Source: Tenacibaculum gallaicum
Lineage (GTDB): Bacteria > Bacteroidota > Bacteroidia > Flavobacteriales > Flavobacteriaceae
NCBI RefSeq assembly: GCF_003387615.1
Contig: NZ_QUNS01000002.1
Coordinates: 248,001-312,000, forward strand
Direction: 5' to 3'
Length of the DNA stretch: 64,000 nucleotides
Under the pieces are notes generated by a model. It was not told the origin of the DNA, did no database searches, and saw only the letters and a program-made list of their open reading frames with translations. Below are positions 1 through 10,154 of the stretch, in pieces. Both the position numbers and the translations under genes were made by a program. Positions within the stretch are counted from its first letter, which is position 1; the number at the start of each line of letters is the position of its first letter.

Positions 1-304
1 AACACAAAAGAGCATACACGCAAAAAGCGCAAGAAAACATAAAAGTTATATTCTCTCATATGTAAACCAACTTACGGAATAGTTTCTATGATAAATGATA
101 TTAATATGTTTAACGTAAGAGTATAAATAAAATGATGCAATCCTAAGAGAAAAAAAGATTTTTAAGAGACGCAATGAAACGTAAAAAGGAGCAATAACTA
201 ATTCCTGTGATAAGAATGGCACTATTATACACAATATTTAATATATAATTAATGAGCATAATTTACAGTAAAAAGAAACAAAATAAAATCTTATTTTTGT
301 TTTT
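1..304. other. Gene-free left edge of window
   Basis: No convincing coding sequence is seen on either strand; the only open frame is short, hydrophobic and AT-rich with no recognisable motif. An A/T-rich imperfect inverted repeat lies at about 278-302, just before the JAB-domain gene. A CGCAAAAAGCGC stretch near position 19 resembles the CGCAAAA motifs that cluster at 10.15-10.56 kb. Confidence 0.5.
292..299 (+). promoter_or_regulatory. Candidate -7 promoter element
   Basis: TATTTTTG matches the Bacteroidetes sigma -7 consensus TAnnTTTG. It lies only 5 bases before the ATG of the JAB-domain gene, so the transcript would be nearly leaderless if this is the true promoter. No TTG was found at the usual -33 distance. 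Confidence 0.3.
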
Positions 305-928
305 ATGGATATAAAATTGACAGAACAAGAAAAGATAAAAATCTTAAATTCCGATGATATTTACGGAATAATGCAAAAAATATTACTTCGTGAAAGTAAG
401 ATAGACCAAAACCGTGAACACTTTTGGGTTGTAGGGCTAGAAAACAACAACCGTATTCTTTTTATTGAGTTAATAAGCTTAGGTACTATCAATGCTACTT
501 TGGTAGAACCTATGGAAGTTTTTAGTCTTGCATTGCAAAAAAGAGCTGTAAAAATTATGTTATGTCATAACCACCCAAGTGGTGAATTAACTCCGTCAGA
601 CAATGACAAAAACCTAACAGATAGATTAATACAAGTAGGTATTATAGTAAATACACGTGTAATAGATCATTTAATTATTTCTGATAAAAGCTATTTGAGT
701 TTTGCTAATACTGGTCTTTTACAAGAGTTAGAGAAAAGTACTAAATACGTACCTAAATATGTACTAGAGCAACGTCTTAAAAAAGAGGCTGCTGAAATTG
801 CTAAACGTAATGAAAAAATAGAAATAGCTAAAAACTTGAAAAGGAAAGGTATTGATACAGGTACCATTGCAGACTCCACAGGTCTTACTATCGAAGAGGT
901 GGAGAAGTTGCGTGTTAAAAAGAAGTAA
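305..928 (+). CDS. RadC-like JAB domain protein with C-terminal helical tail
   Basis: This 207-residue protein carries a RadC-type JAB/JAMM metalloprotease fold. The zinc-binding signature is visible as H88-N-H90-P-S-G followed by D101. It lacks the N-terminal helix-hairpin-helix part of canonical RadC, and a full-length radC is present at 51460-52146. After about residue 140 there is a charged helix, then a segment like IADSTGLTIEEVEKL that resembles the C-terminal tails of Rpn/PD-(D/E)XK transposase-family proteins. Short RadC-like proteins of this kind are common on flavobacterial mobile elements; their biochemical role is not established. No partner gene is directly adjacent. The start fits the family, whose members begin with a similar KLT..(E/Q)KIKxLNSDD segment. 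Confidence 0.8.
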   Translation: MDIKLTEQEKIKILNSDDIYGIMQKILLRESKIDQNREHFWVVGLENNNRILFIELISLGTINATLVEPMEVFSLALQKRAVKIMLCHNHPSGELTPSDNDKNLTDRLIQVGIIVNTRVIDHLIISDKSYLSFANTGLLQELEKSTKYVPKYVLEQRLKKEAAEIAKRNEKIEIAKNLKRKGIDTGTIADSTGLTIEEVEKLRVKKK

Positions 929-1185
929 CAAATTACTTCAATGAGTTAAAAATTATCTTTTAAGAGTTATACTACAATTTAATATACCTTCCTTTACTGT
1001 AACGTTAAAAACATCTCTATTTGGTTTAAAATAGTAGATGTAGCTAAAAATATGAATCTCTTTGTTTTTCATGATTACAAATGCCTTTATAGTGTATCTT
1101 GTTAGTAAGTTGCTGTTTATCATGAAAATAAGTTTGTTTTTTTTGAAAATAAGATTACATTTATACGATTTTTAAAAAAAATTCT

Positions 1186-2967
1186 ATGAAAACAAGACTA
1201 CCTTATGTGGTTATACTCTGTTGTATAACTTTTTTTACTGCAAATTCTCAAAATTTACTGAATACTAGTTCGTGGACAGTTGGTACAGGTTCTGTATCTG
1301 GTTTTAGTCAGAATGGTACTACTTCAGAAAATAGTAGAGAATATGGAATTGGACCTGAAGGAGCAAGTGTATTACTATGGAAAGCTACCCCTGATGCTTC
1401 TAGTAATGCTGACGGTGGCTGGAACTCTTCTTATTCAAACATAGATCATACAAAAACCTATCGCTTAGTTGTTTGGTTAAAAAAGACAAACTCAAATGAT
1501 GGGAGTAGTTATTTTGGTTGTCAAGAGTGGCAAAGTAGCTCAGATATGAGTCTACACAATTATACCATTTTAAAGTTAAATGGAGACATAAGGCAGAATC
1601 CTTATTTTTGGGCAGGAGATTTACCCCAACTCAATAAATGGTATATGTTAGTAGGGTATGTTCATGGAAGCAATTATAATTCAGGTTTAAACTACGGTGG
1701 AATTTATGATCCTCTCACAGGAAATAAAGTTGTGAATATTACTGATTATAAATTTTCTTCCTCTACAACAAAGTTAAGGCATCGAACATATTTATATTAT
1801 GACACAAACACCTCTGATAGTCAGTATTTCTACGCACCAAGAATGGAGTTAGTAGATGGAAATGAACCATCTGTTCAAGAATTGTTAGGGCTAAATAAAA
1901 GTAATGATCCATCAAATATGTTAGATTATTCTACTTGGGCTGTAGGAACAGGTAGTACTACAGGGTTTACTAGAAATGGAGCTGAAAATGAAAATGTAAG
2001 AGAGTTAGGAAAAAATCATGTAGGAGAAGAAGTTGTATTATGGAAAGCTGTTCCTGGATCGGCTAGCGATGCTGATGGTGGTTGGTGTACTGGATGGATT
2101 AATGCATCAGATGATATGTCTTATCGTTTTAGTGTATGGATAAAAAAAACAAATTCTAATTATGGGTCAACTTATTTAGGTTTTTACGCCAATAATGAAG
2201 GTTCTTTAAAACTTGATGGGACATATAATAAAAATCCTTATTTCTGGTCTGGTGATTTACCTAAATTAAATAGATGGTATTTAATTGTAGGCTACGTTCA
2301 TAAAAGTAGTCATACAGGAACAACAAATACAGGTGGTATTTATGACGGTACTACAGGAAAAAAAATAAGAACAATAACTGATTATAAACTTAAAAATACA
2401 GTAACAGCTTTAAGACACCGTTCATATTTGTATTATGATACAAATATACTAGATAGACAATATTTTTATGCCCCTAGAATAGATAGAATAAATGGGAATG
2501 AACCAACAATCGAAGATTTATTAAGAATAAATAATGAATCAAAATTAATTGTATCTTATGATGTAGCGGGAAATCAAACACAAACTTTTTATTGTGGGGA
2601 CCCTTCATATTGTGCGCCTCCAGCTGCTAAAAAAGTAAAAGAAGAGGAAGAAACTCCTTCTTCAATAATTGTGAGTAATGATGATGAGAAAGAAGATGTA
2701 GAAAAGGAAAAAGAGGTATTCAATAATGATGTACGTATTTACCCAAATCCAACATCAAATTATGCCACTCTCAATTTAAGTGATGATTTGTTAAATAATC
2801 TACACTCTATAAAACTATACAATTCAAATTCAGTTTTATTAAAAAACATTAAAGTAACAAGTAGTAGTATTCAATTAGATATGAGTACTATGGCAGTAGG
2901 AATGTATTTTGTTCATATTCATTTAAATAAAGGAAAAAGTATTACAAAAAAAATTGTTAAAAAGTAA
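1186..2967 (+). CDS. T9SS-exported surface protein with duplicated jelly-roll-like domain, RHS-linked
   Basis: This 593-residue protein has a signal peptide (residues 1-21, ending TANSQ). Two homologous domains follow at about residues 23-233 and 244-455. They share paired motifs such as the SSWTVGTGS/STWAVGTGS openings, NADGGW/DADGGW, WLKKTNSN/WIKKTNSN, LYYDTN and NGNEP. The composition suggests beta-sandwich, carbohydrate-binding-like modules, which is inference. A short linker has a YD-repeat-like motif (SYDVAGNQTQTFYC), then an acidic/lysine-rich stretch, then a type IX sorting domain from about residue 515 (VRIYPNPTSNYATLNL, ending in KKIVKK). The RHS protein starts 12 bases downstream, so the two are probably co-transcribed. 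It is likely delivered to the cell surface by the Por/T9SS machinery. The ligand is unknown. Confidence 0.75.
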   Translation: MKTRLPYVVILCCITFFTANSQNLLNTSSWTVGTGSVSGFSQNGTTSENSREYGIGPEGASVLLWKATPDASSNADGGWNSSYSNIDHTKTYRLVVWLKKTNSNDGSSYFGCQEWQSSSDMSLHNYTILKLNGDIRQNPYFWAGDLPQLNKWYMLVGYVHGSNYNSGLNYGGIYDPLTGNKVVNITDYKFSSSTTKLRHRTYLYYDTNTSDSQYFYAPRMELVDGNEPSVQELLGLNKSNDPSNMLDYSTWAVGTGSTTGFTRNGAENENVRELGKNHVGEEVVLWKAVPGSASDADGGWCTGWINASDDMSYRFSVWIKKTNSNYGSTYLGFYANNEGSLKLDGTYNKNPYFWSGDLPKLNRWYLIVGYVHKSSHTGTTNTGGIYDGTTGKKIRTITDYKLKNTVTALRHRSYLYYDTNILDRQYFYAPRIDRINGNEPTIEDLLRINNESKLIVSYDVAGNQTQTFYCGDPSYCAPPAAKKVKEEEETPSSIIVSNDDEKEDVEKEKEVFNNDVRIYPNPTSNYATLNLSDDLLNNLHSIKLYNSNSVLLKNIKVTSSSIQLDMSTMAVGMYFVHIHLNKGKSITKKIVKK

Positions 2968-2979
2968 AAGTTTAAGAAA

Positions 2980-5900
2980 ATGAAAAGAAATTTATACACC
3001 TGTGTTTTATTTTTATTGTTTGTAGGAATACAATTTTCTAATGCACAAGACCCTAATGTAGTAGGAGGCAACTCTTCTGTTAAAATAAAGTATAAAAAGA
3101 TAAAATTAAAAACAAAGAAAAGCCCTAATGAGCTATTAAACTCCAATAACATAAGGATAGAAGAACCTTGTCTTGTAGATCCCGATACGGGAGAATGTGT
3201 TGACCCAGACCCAATAGATCCCGACCCTGTAATTACAACAGAAGCAGGAAGCACCGCAGGTAGTTTATCTGTTTCTTTAACAGGTGCAGCAAGTTACTCA
3301 ATACCTATAATGGTACCTCCTGGCATTAAAGATGTAGTACCTAATATTAGTGTTAGTTATTCAGGTCAAGGAGCCAATGGTTTAGCAGGATGGGGGTGGA
3401 ACGTGTCAGGGTTGTCCACAATTAGTAGAATACCCGCCACAAAGTATTATGATGATAAACATGACGGAATTGATTTTAAAAGTGATCGTTTTTCTCTTGA
3501 TGGACAACGCTTAATTTTAAAATCGGGCACTTATGGAGCAAATGGTTCTGTGTACCAAACAGAAAATTATTCAAACATCAAAGTAGTTGCTCATGGAACA
3601 TCCCCTTACGGAGTTTCTTATGGTCCTGAATACTTTATTGTATATTATCCAAACGGAACTAGAACTTGGTATGGAAAATCAGGAAATTCAAGGAGTAGAT
3701 TAGAATGGGCTATTTTTAGATCGCGTGATCCACAAGGTAATTATATAGATTATAATTACCAATCAGATAATGGATTATTAAGCATAAAAACAATTAATTA
3801 TGGAGGAAGAGTTGGTGGGACATCACCAATGAATCAAATAAACTTCACATATACTACGAGAACTAGATCAGAAAGTGTTTATGTAGGAGGAAATCATTTT
3901 AAGAGAACTAATTTGTTAAAAAATATTCAAGTTACTTCTAGTGGTAACCAGTATAGAAAATATGAACTGAATCATAGTTCAACATCTTTAGGTTACCAAC
4001 GGTTAACCTCAGTGAAAGAATACAATTCTGAAAATAAAGGTTTAAATCCTATTACCTTTAATTATGAGAATACATCAAATACATTAGATATTTATAGTTC
4101 TAAATTATATTCAACCACTTCAATAGATATTAAAAAATCAAAAATGGTTGGAGGTGATTTTGATGGTGACTTGAAATCAGATTTTCTAATTTTTGACCCG
4201 ACTAAAAAAGATAAATTATATGTTTATCAAGATGTGTTTAAGAACTCAAGCTATAACTTGGCATATGAAATAGCTACAGGAAAGTTTGAAGATGTGTTTT
4301 CTAACACTATCTTATCTCATAATAATAAAATCTTAACTCAACAAGCTATCACAACAGTTAGTGAAACAGCGAGCTCTACTTCTACTAACTCATCGATAAG
4401 GTTTAGAACTTTTGCTATGGCTGCTTATGGACCTGTTCATCAATATGATAAAGTTTGGAATACAAATAAATATAGAAGTGATAGCTATTGTGGAAGTACT
4501 CATTATTACACTATTCCTAAAAAATATGTAACAGGAGATTTTAATGGAGATGGGCTAACAGATGTTATTGCAATTGATAAACCTTACACCTCAAGAACAT
4601 GTTATCAAAAAAGAGATTGTGGAGGTGGTTTAGACGAACCTATTCCTTTGAAGACTTCAGAGGAAAAAGAAAAAATAGAGAATAGTAATGTAGAAGAAGC
4701 TAGGTTGCCTATTGAAGAGTGTTGTGAGTGTGATACTTATACTCAAAATAAATATAATGCAAAAGTTCATTTTATTGATTTAAAAAGAGATGTAAATTCA
4801 AATTTCGCAAAAGTTTCAGGATACTTAAGAAAAGGAGTAAGTTTAAATGACTTAATAATACCAGGAGATTATAATGGGGATGGTAAAGTAGATATAATTC
4901 ATGTTTCTGATGGTAAAATTTATGTTTACACATTAAATGATAATAATAATTTAGAGTTATTATATGAGGAATCAGACCCAATAATTAATACTGATTATTC
5001 CATTTTACCAGGAGACTATAATGGAGATGGAAAAACAGATTTTGCAATACCAACTAAAGATAAAACTAGTACTTGGAAATTTTTTATTTCAAAAGGTGAG
5101 AATGGATTTTATAAGTATGAGAAAGATGTTGTATATTATTTTAAAACTTATGTAGGAGAAGTAAAAACGATTGTTAACGGTTGGTTGATTATTAACCCTT
5201 TATATATAGGGAAGTATTATGCTAACGATTTTAATAATGATGGAAAGTCTGATATAATGCAACATTATACTATTTCTCCATATAATTCAAATATAATAAA
5301 ACAAGTTCCTGTTCCTGGTAAGCCTCAAAAGTCATATTTGCATTATTATGAAAATTCAGGAAATGAAAATTTCAAAAAGATCCTTACGAAAGAGTTAGAT
5401 GAAGATTTTTATAGCAAAGATGATGTTAGTTTATATCTAGATATAGATGGGGTTGATGATAAATCTGAGTATTCGTATATCTATGGAAACACATTATATG
5501 CATATAAATATTTGAAAGACCACCGAAAAGATGTTTTATTAAAGAGTGCAACAAATAATGGTGTTAAAACAACTGTGGAATATGAACGTTTAGGAATGCC
5601 AGAAAATAATTATGAACCAATAGTTTATACTGAAAGTTATAATCAAATTTATCCTTACATAAATGTTAATAAATCACCTTCATTTCAGTTGGTAAAAAAA
5701 CTAATAGAGGAAGGTGCTGGTGTTAAGCGTTATCAAGATTTTAGGTACGAAGGTGCAGTATCTAATGTAGACATAGGGTTTCAGGGTTTTATAAAAACAA
5801 AACGGAGTAATTGGTATGGAAATGGTGTAAGTACGTTATGGACAATTTCAAAATATGACCCTTTAAAAAAAGGGGCACTCACAGAACAGTGGGTTTCTAC

Positions 5901-8900
5901 TTCCTATAACGAAGGAAGTAATTACATATCTAAAACCTCAAATACCTACAGTTCAAATTTAGCAAACAATAAGGTGTTTACCATAACTCCTACAAAAATA
6001 GTACAACATGATGCTTTAACAGGAGTAACCACAACAAAAACATTAACCTATAATTCCTATAAAAATCCATTAACAGAATATACAACTTATAACGGAGGTA
6101 GTAAAAATATTACATATGCATACAGTAATAATAGTTCTGTAAACAATGAATATTATCATGTAGGTAGGCTTGTAAAAAAAGTAAAAACCAATACTATTGG
6201 AGGGAATGTTTTTACAACTGAAGAAGAATATGTATATAGTAACAATCTTTTAACGCAACAAAAAGTAAAAGGAAATAGCACTTCTTGGAATACAGAAAAC
6301 TTTACCTACGATGCTTACGGTAATGTGACTGAAAAAACACTAACTCCAAGCGGAGATGTTGTAGCAAGAAAAGAAGAATTCAAGTATGATGAGACGAAAC
6401 GTTTTTTGACTGAATCAACTGATATAGAGCGACAAGTAACCAAGTTTACTTATGATGTTTTTGGTAACCCATTAACGACAACCAACCCGTACAATCAAAT
6501 TACTACATTTACCTATGATGGCTGGAATCGTTTAATTTCAGAAAAAAATTACTTAGGAAAAATAACAACTTTTTCTTATACCAAACTAAGTGGAGGTGGG
6601 TTGAAAAAAACAACCAACTACCCGCAAGGAGCTGATGAGATTGAAGAATATAATGCTTTGGGTTGGGTTACCAAAAGAGGTAGGTTAGGGCTTAATAATA
6701 AGTGGACATACAAAAGTGTGCAATATGATGTTGTTGGAAGAGTTATAAAGGAAAGTGAACCATATTTCAGCTTTCCAAGTCAATGGAATACCACTTCATA
6801 TGATGATTATGGTCGAGCAATAGCTAGAACTAGTTTTAACGGTTTAGTAGCTAACATTAGTTATAGTGGTTTAAGAACTACAGTTGATGATGGTGCTAAA
6901 ACAGTAAAGACAACCAAAGATGGTAGTGGTAATATTGTTAAAATGGAAGACCCTGGCGGAACTATTACTTATTCATATTATGGTAATGGAGTAATGAAAT
7001 CTGCTAACTATGGTAGTCATGTAGTAAGCACTGAAATAGATGGTTGGGGAAGAAAAACAAAACTAACAGATCCCTCTGCTGGTGTATACACTTATGAATA
7101 CAACAGTATTGGGGAAGTTTTAAAGGAAACCACTCCAAAAGGATATACAAAATACGATTATGATGAGTATGGTAAGATTATAACAAAGGATATAAAAGGA
7201 GATGAAACAAACATATCTCTGAAGTATGAATACAATGCCGATAACTTGTTAGAATATATACGAGGAAAAAATGTTAGAACTAATGAAGATTACTTATACA
7301 CTTACCTATATGATAGTCAGAAAAGACCTTATAAAACTAAAGAACAAAATGGCAAAGCATACTTCGAACATCAAGTAATAAGGGATTCATATGGTAGAGT
7401 GAATGTTGAGACTTATATTAGTAAAAACTTAGGAAACAGCATAAGTAGTACAGTTAAAGTTAAAAACGTATATGATGCAAACTCAGGTGTTTTAACAGAA
7501 ATACAAGATTACAACGCGAATACTATTTTATGGAAAATTAAAGAAGTAAATGAAAGAGGACAGGCAAAAGAAGTATTGTTAGGTAATGGCATGATTAAGA
7601 AAAGAACCTATGACCAATATGGTTTTTTGACAAAAATATTAGACCAAACTTCTGATGCATCAAAAAAAGCCTTACATCTTGATTATAGTTTTAACACAGT
7701 TCGAGGGAATTTAAACACTAGAAAGAACAATAATTTAGGCTGGAATGAAAACTTTAGTTATGATAACTTAGATCGTTTAACCAATATTTCTGGTTCGGTA
7801 AGTAGAGCACAAGAATACGACGGTCGAGGTCGTATTACTTCCAATTCAGTATTAGGAACGTATAATTATGGTAGTACTACTTCGTATCGTTTACAAGAAG
7901 TAGACTTAAATACTCAAGGAGATTTATATTATCAAAATCACCCTTTGCAAAAAATTAAATACAATGCTTATAAAAAGCCTATATCAATTTCAGTAAAGGA
8001 TAAAGCTAAAGTAGATTTTGAATATGGTTTATTACAAAACAGGAGTCACGCCTATTACGGAGGAAATGAAGATAATAAGCTACATCGTAGGTATCAAAAA
8101 CACTATTCAGCAATAACTCCAGTTGAAATAGAAGTAGATAAGCAAGGAAACACAAAAATTATTACCTATATAGGTGGAGATGCCTATTCAGCACCCTTAA
8201 TGCATGTAAAACAAACAGCTTCGGGTAGTGCTAATGGCTATCACTATTTACATAGAGATTATTTAAGTAGCGTTCTGGCTATAACTAAGAGTGATGGAAC
8301 AGTACAAGAACAACGTCAATTTGGAGCATGGGGAGAAGTAGATAAGTTTAAAAGTTTAAATAGTGAAATTGATTATGAACACGATACAACTCTAATAAAT
8401 AGAGGCTATACAGGGCATGAACACTTTATGGGAGTGGCTTTAATACATATGAATGGGCGTATGTATGATGCGAAGTTAGGTCGTTTTTTGTCTCCTGATA
8501 ATTACATGCAAGAACCTTTTAGTACGCAAAGTTTTAATCGTTTTGGGTATGTTTGGAATAATCCGCTTAAATTCACTGATCCAAGTGGGGAGATTTTTTG
8601 GATGGTTGTTATTGCATCTGCTGTTTTTGGCGGTGTTGTGGGAGCATCACAAGCTGTTAGCCAAGGAAAGCCTTGGTATCAAGGTTTTTTGAAAGGAGCC
8701 TTTGTTGGAGCTGTTGGAGGTGCATTAGGTCAGATAGGAGGGGGAGGTTTTTTGTCTAATGTATTAATGGGGGCAGTTCAAGGTGCAGCGGTAGGTGTTC
8801 TTAACTCTGTTGTGTGGGGAAACAATATATGGAATGGTTTAAAATCAGGAGCTTTATGGGGAGCAGCGTTTGCAACTGTAACTTCTGGAATTGAAGCAAC

Positions 8901-9453
8901 TCAAAATGCTATTAAAGGGCATGGTTTTAGAACTAATGAAGGGGTGTTAAAAAAATATATAAAAACAGGAAAATATAAGAGCGCTATGAACTATGTGCAA
9001 GACACTTATAAGTTAGAAGGTCCAAACTATTATTATGACTCTGAATTAGAACATTTAGGAGTAACCAATACAGATGGGAGTATAGGGATAGGAATTGATG
9101 CTTTTGAATCTTCGGATATTTTAAAATCTACTATGGCTCACGAATATGGTCACTATATTAATGATATAGCTGTACACAATGGAGAAAAAGTTTTGAAAAT
9201 TTATGGTAGAGCTGAATGGAATAATTATGATGGAACTTCTGGTTATAAAGAAGCCATAAAGAGAAGTGGGGAAATGAATATAGGAATAAAAACCTTAAAA
9301 AGATTAAAGTATTTTGAAAGTAATCCTGAATGGGTCAATATTTGGGAGTATGGCAATACAGTTATGTTAAATGAGGCTCCCTATAATCCTGTTTGGTATG
9401 CTAAAGGAGTATTAAAGAATAAATGGTGGTATACTTTACCTAAGAGATTTTAA
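2980..9453 (+). CDS. SpvB/RHS polymorphic toxin protein with C-terminal zincin-like domain
   Basis: This 2157-residue exported protein has a signal peptide ending near FSNAQ. An SpvB/TcaC-like N-terminus follows (about residues 85-370, with AASYSIPIMVPPG and GLAGWGWNVSG). Five VCBS/FG-GAP-like calcium motifs start near residues 392, 519, 629, 678 and 749, for example GDFNGDGLTD. A long run of YD/RHS repeats (about 1045-1700) leads to the RHS core (about 1757-1871), which closes with NRFGYVWNNPLKFTDPSGE. The variable C-terminus (1872-2157) has a glycine-rich hydrophobic stretch, then HEYGH at 2054-2058, the HExxH signature of zinc metallopeptidases. This layout is typical of TcB/TcC-like cocoon proteins with a releasable toxin. 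It lacks a T9SS sorting domain, so its export route after the Sec step is unclear. The next gene is the candidate immunity protein. Confidence 0.88.
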   Translation: MKRNLYTCVLFLLFVGIQFSNAQDPNVVGGNSSVKIKYKKIKLKTKKSPNELLNSNNIRIEEPCLVDPDTGECVDPDPIDPDPVITTEAGSTAGSLSVSLTGAASYSIPIMVPPGIKDVVPNISVSYSGQGANGLAGWGWNVSGLSTISRIPATKYYDDKHDGIDFKSDRFSLDGQRLILKSGTYGANGSVYQTENYSNIKVVAHGTSPYGVSYGPEYFIVYYPNGTRTWYGKSGNSRSRLEWAIFRSRDPQGNYIDYNYQSDNGLLSIKTINYGGRVGGTSPMNQINFTYTTRTRSESVYVGGNHFKRTNLLKNIQVTSSGNQYRKYELNHSSTSLGYQRLTSVKEYNSENKGLNPITFNYENTSNTLDIYSSKLYSTTSIDIKKSKMVGGDFDGDLKSDFLIFDPTKKDKLYVYQDVFKNSSYNLAYEIATGKFEDVFSNTILSHNNKILTQQAITTVSETASSTSTNSSIRFRTFAMAAYGPVHQYDKVWNTNKYRSDSYCGSTHYYTIPKKYVTGDFNGDGLTDVIAIDKPYTSRTCYQKRDCGGGLDEPIPLKTSEEKEKIENSNVEEARLPIEECCECDTYTQNKYNAKVHFIDLKRDVNSNFAKVSGYLRKGVSLNDLIIPGDYNGDGKVDIIHVSDGKIYVYTLNDNNNLELLYEESDPIINTDYSILPGDYNGDGKTDFAIPTKDKTSTWKFFISKGENGFYKYEKDVVYYFKTYVGEVKTIVNGWLIINPLYIGKYYANDFNNDGKSDIMQHYTISPYNSNIIKQVPVPGKPQKSYLHYYENSGNENFKKILTKELDEDFYSKDDVSLYLDIDGVDDKSEYSYIYGNTLYAYKYLKDHRKDVLLKSATNNGVKTTVEYERLGMPENNYEPIVYTESYNQIYPYINVNKSPSFQLVKKLIEEGAGVKRYQDFRYEGAVSNVDIGFQGFIKTKRSNWYGNGVSTLWTISKYDPLKKGALTEQWVSTSYNEGSNYISKTSNTYSSNLANNKVFTITPTKIVQHDALTGVTTTKTLTYNSYKNPLTEYTTYNGGSKNITYAYSNNSSVNNEYYHVGRLVKKVKTNTIGGNVFTTEEEYVYSNNLLTQQKVKGNSTSWNTENFTYDAYGNVTEKTLTPSGDVVARKEEFKYDETKRFLTESTDIERQVTKFTYDVFGNPLTTTNPYNQITTFTYDGWNRLISEKNYLGKITTFSYTKLSGGGLKKTTNYPQGADEIEEYNALGWVTKRGRLGLNNKWTYKSVQYDVVGRVIKESEPYFSFPSQWNTTSYDDYGRAIARTSFNGLVANISYSGLRTTVDDGAKTVKTTKDGSGNIVKMEDPGGTITYSYYGNGVMKSANYGSHVVSTEIDGWGRKTKLTDPSAGVYTYEYNSIGEVLKETTPKGYTKYDYDEYGKIITKDIKGDETNISLKYEYNADNLLEYIRGKNVRTNEDYLYTYLYDSQKRPYKTKEQNGKAYFEHQVIRDSYGRVNVETYISKNLGNSISSTVKVKNVYDANSGVLTEIQDYNANTILWKIKEVNERGQAKEVLLGNGMIKKRTYDQYGFLTKILDQTSDASKKALHLDYSFNTVRGNLNTRKNNNLGWNENFSYDNLDRLTNISGSVSRAQEYDGRGRITSNSVLGTYNYGSTTSYRLQEVDLNTQGDLYYQNHPLQKIKYNAYKKPISISVKDKAKVDFEYGLLQNRSHAYYGGNEDNKLHRRYQKHYSAITPVEIEVDKQGNTKIITYIGGDAYSAPLMHVKQTASGSANGYHYLHRDYLSSVLAITKSDGTVQEQRQFGAWGEVDKFKSLNSEIDYEHDTTLINRGYTGHEHFMGVALIHMNGRMYDAKLGRFLSPDNYMQEPFSTQSFNRFGYVWNNPLKFTDPSGEIFWMVVIASAVFGGVVGASQAVSQGKPWYQGFLKGAFVGAVGGALGQIGGGGFLSNVLMGAVQGAAVGVLNSVVWGNNIWNGLKSGALWGAAFATVTSGIEATQNAIKGHGFRTNEGVLKKYIKTGKYKSAMNYVQDTYKLEGPNYYYDSELEHLGVTNTDGSIGIGIDAFESSDILKSTMAHEYGHYINDIAVHNGEKVLKIYGRAEWNNYDGTSGYKEAIKRSGEMNIGIKTLKRLKYFESNPEWVNIWEYGNTVMLNEAPYNPVWYAKGVLKNKWWYTLPKRF

Positions 9454-9464
9454 ACATAAAGAAT

Positions 9465-9905
9465 ATGAAAAAAATAATATTAGTAATATTAATGATTAAC
9501 TTTCTTAATAAAGATTCTTTTAAAGAAAAGTTACATTTTGAAGCATCATTAAATAATAACGGGTTTGTAAAGGTATTATTTATAAATAAAGGGAATGAAA
9601 CAATTAAGATTAGTAACCCTAAATGTAAACGTTTTTATAAATTAAGGGTTTTTAAAAGTTCTGAAAAAAATGAAATATTTCCAATAAAAATATATCATCC
9701 GAACTTGGATTGTAAGCCACAGTATGTAGAAATATCCCCTTGTGATGATTTTTTAGTAGATGGTTTATTTAATCTATATGATCTCTATAATTTAAAAAAA
9801 GAAATCAATTATAGATTAGAGATCAGTTATACTGGGTATGTTAGAATAAGTAATAAGCAAAGGAAAGTAGACCTAAAATCGGAGTTTATAATAAATACAA
9901 AATAA
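9465..9905 (+). CDS. Small hypothetical protein, candidate immunity to the RHS toxin
   Basis: This 146-residue protein starts 11 bases after the RHS stop codon, where immunity genes of polymorphic toxins sit. It opens with a short hydrophobic segment (residues 4-14, KKIILVILMINF) that could be a weak signal or anchor; no clear signal-peptidase site or lipobox is seen. The body is rich in alternating beta strands (HFEASLNNNGFVKVLFINKG, YRLEISYTGYV), suggesting an immunoglobulin-like beta sandwich, a shape common among protease inhibitors. Three cysteines lie at mid-length. The family was not recognised. The immunity role rests on position and on a plausible inhibitor-like fold, not on homology. 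Confidence 0.6.
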   Translation: MKKIILVILMINFLNKDSFKEKLHFEASLNNNGFVKVLFINKGNETIKISNPKCKRFYKLRVFKSSEKNEIFPIKIYHPNLDCKPQYVEISPCDDFLVDGLFNLYDLYNLKKEINYRLEISYTGYVRISNKQRKVDLKSEFIINTK

Positions 9906-10154
9906 GATATTTGTTCCGTAAGAATATTCTCATATGAAAAATACCTAAAGATAAAGTATGTAGTAAACAGTTCTACTGTAACTATTGAGAAGATTCTTTT
10001 AGTGTAAAAGGAGAAAATAGTTAATTTTGAAACTATGAAAGTGAGGTGTTATGGGGTTGAAAAAGAAAGATTTTATAGAAATACTGTTGATTATTGACAA
10101 ATCTATTTATTAACTAGTGATACGGTAATATTCAGAGGTAAACAATAGTTGAAC

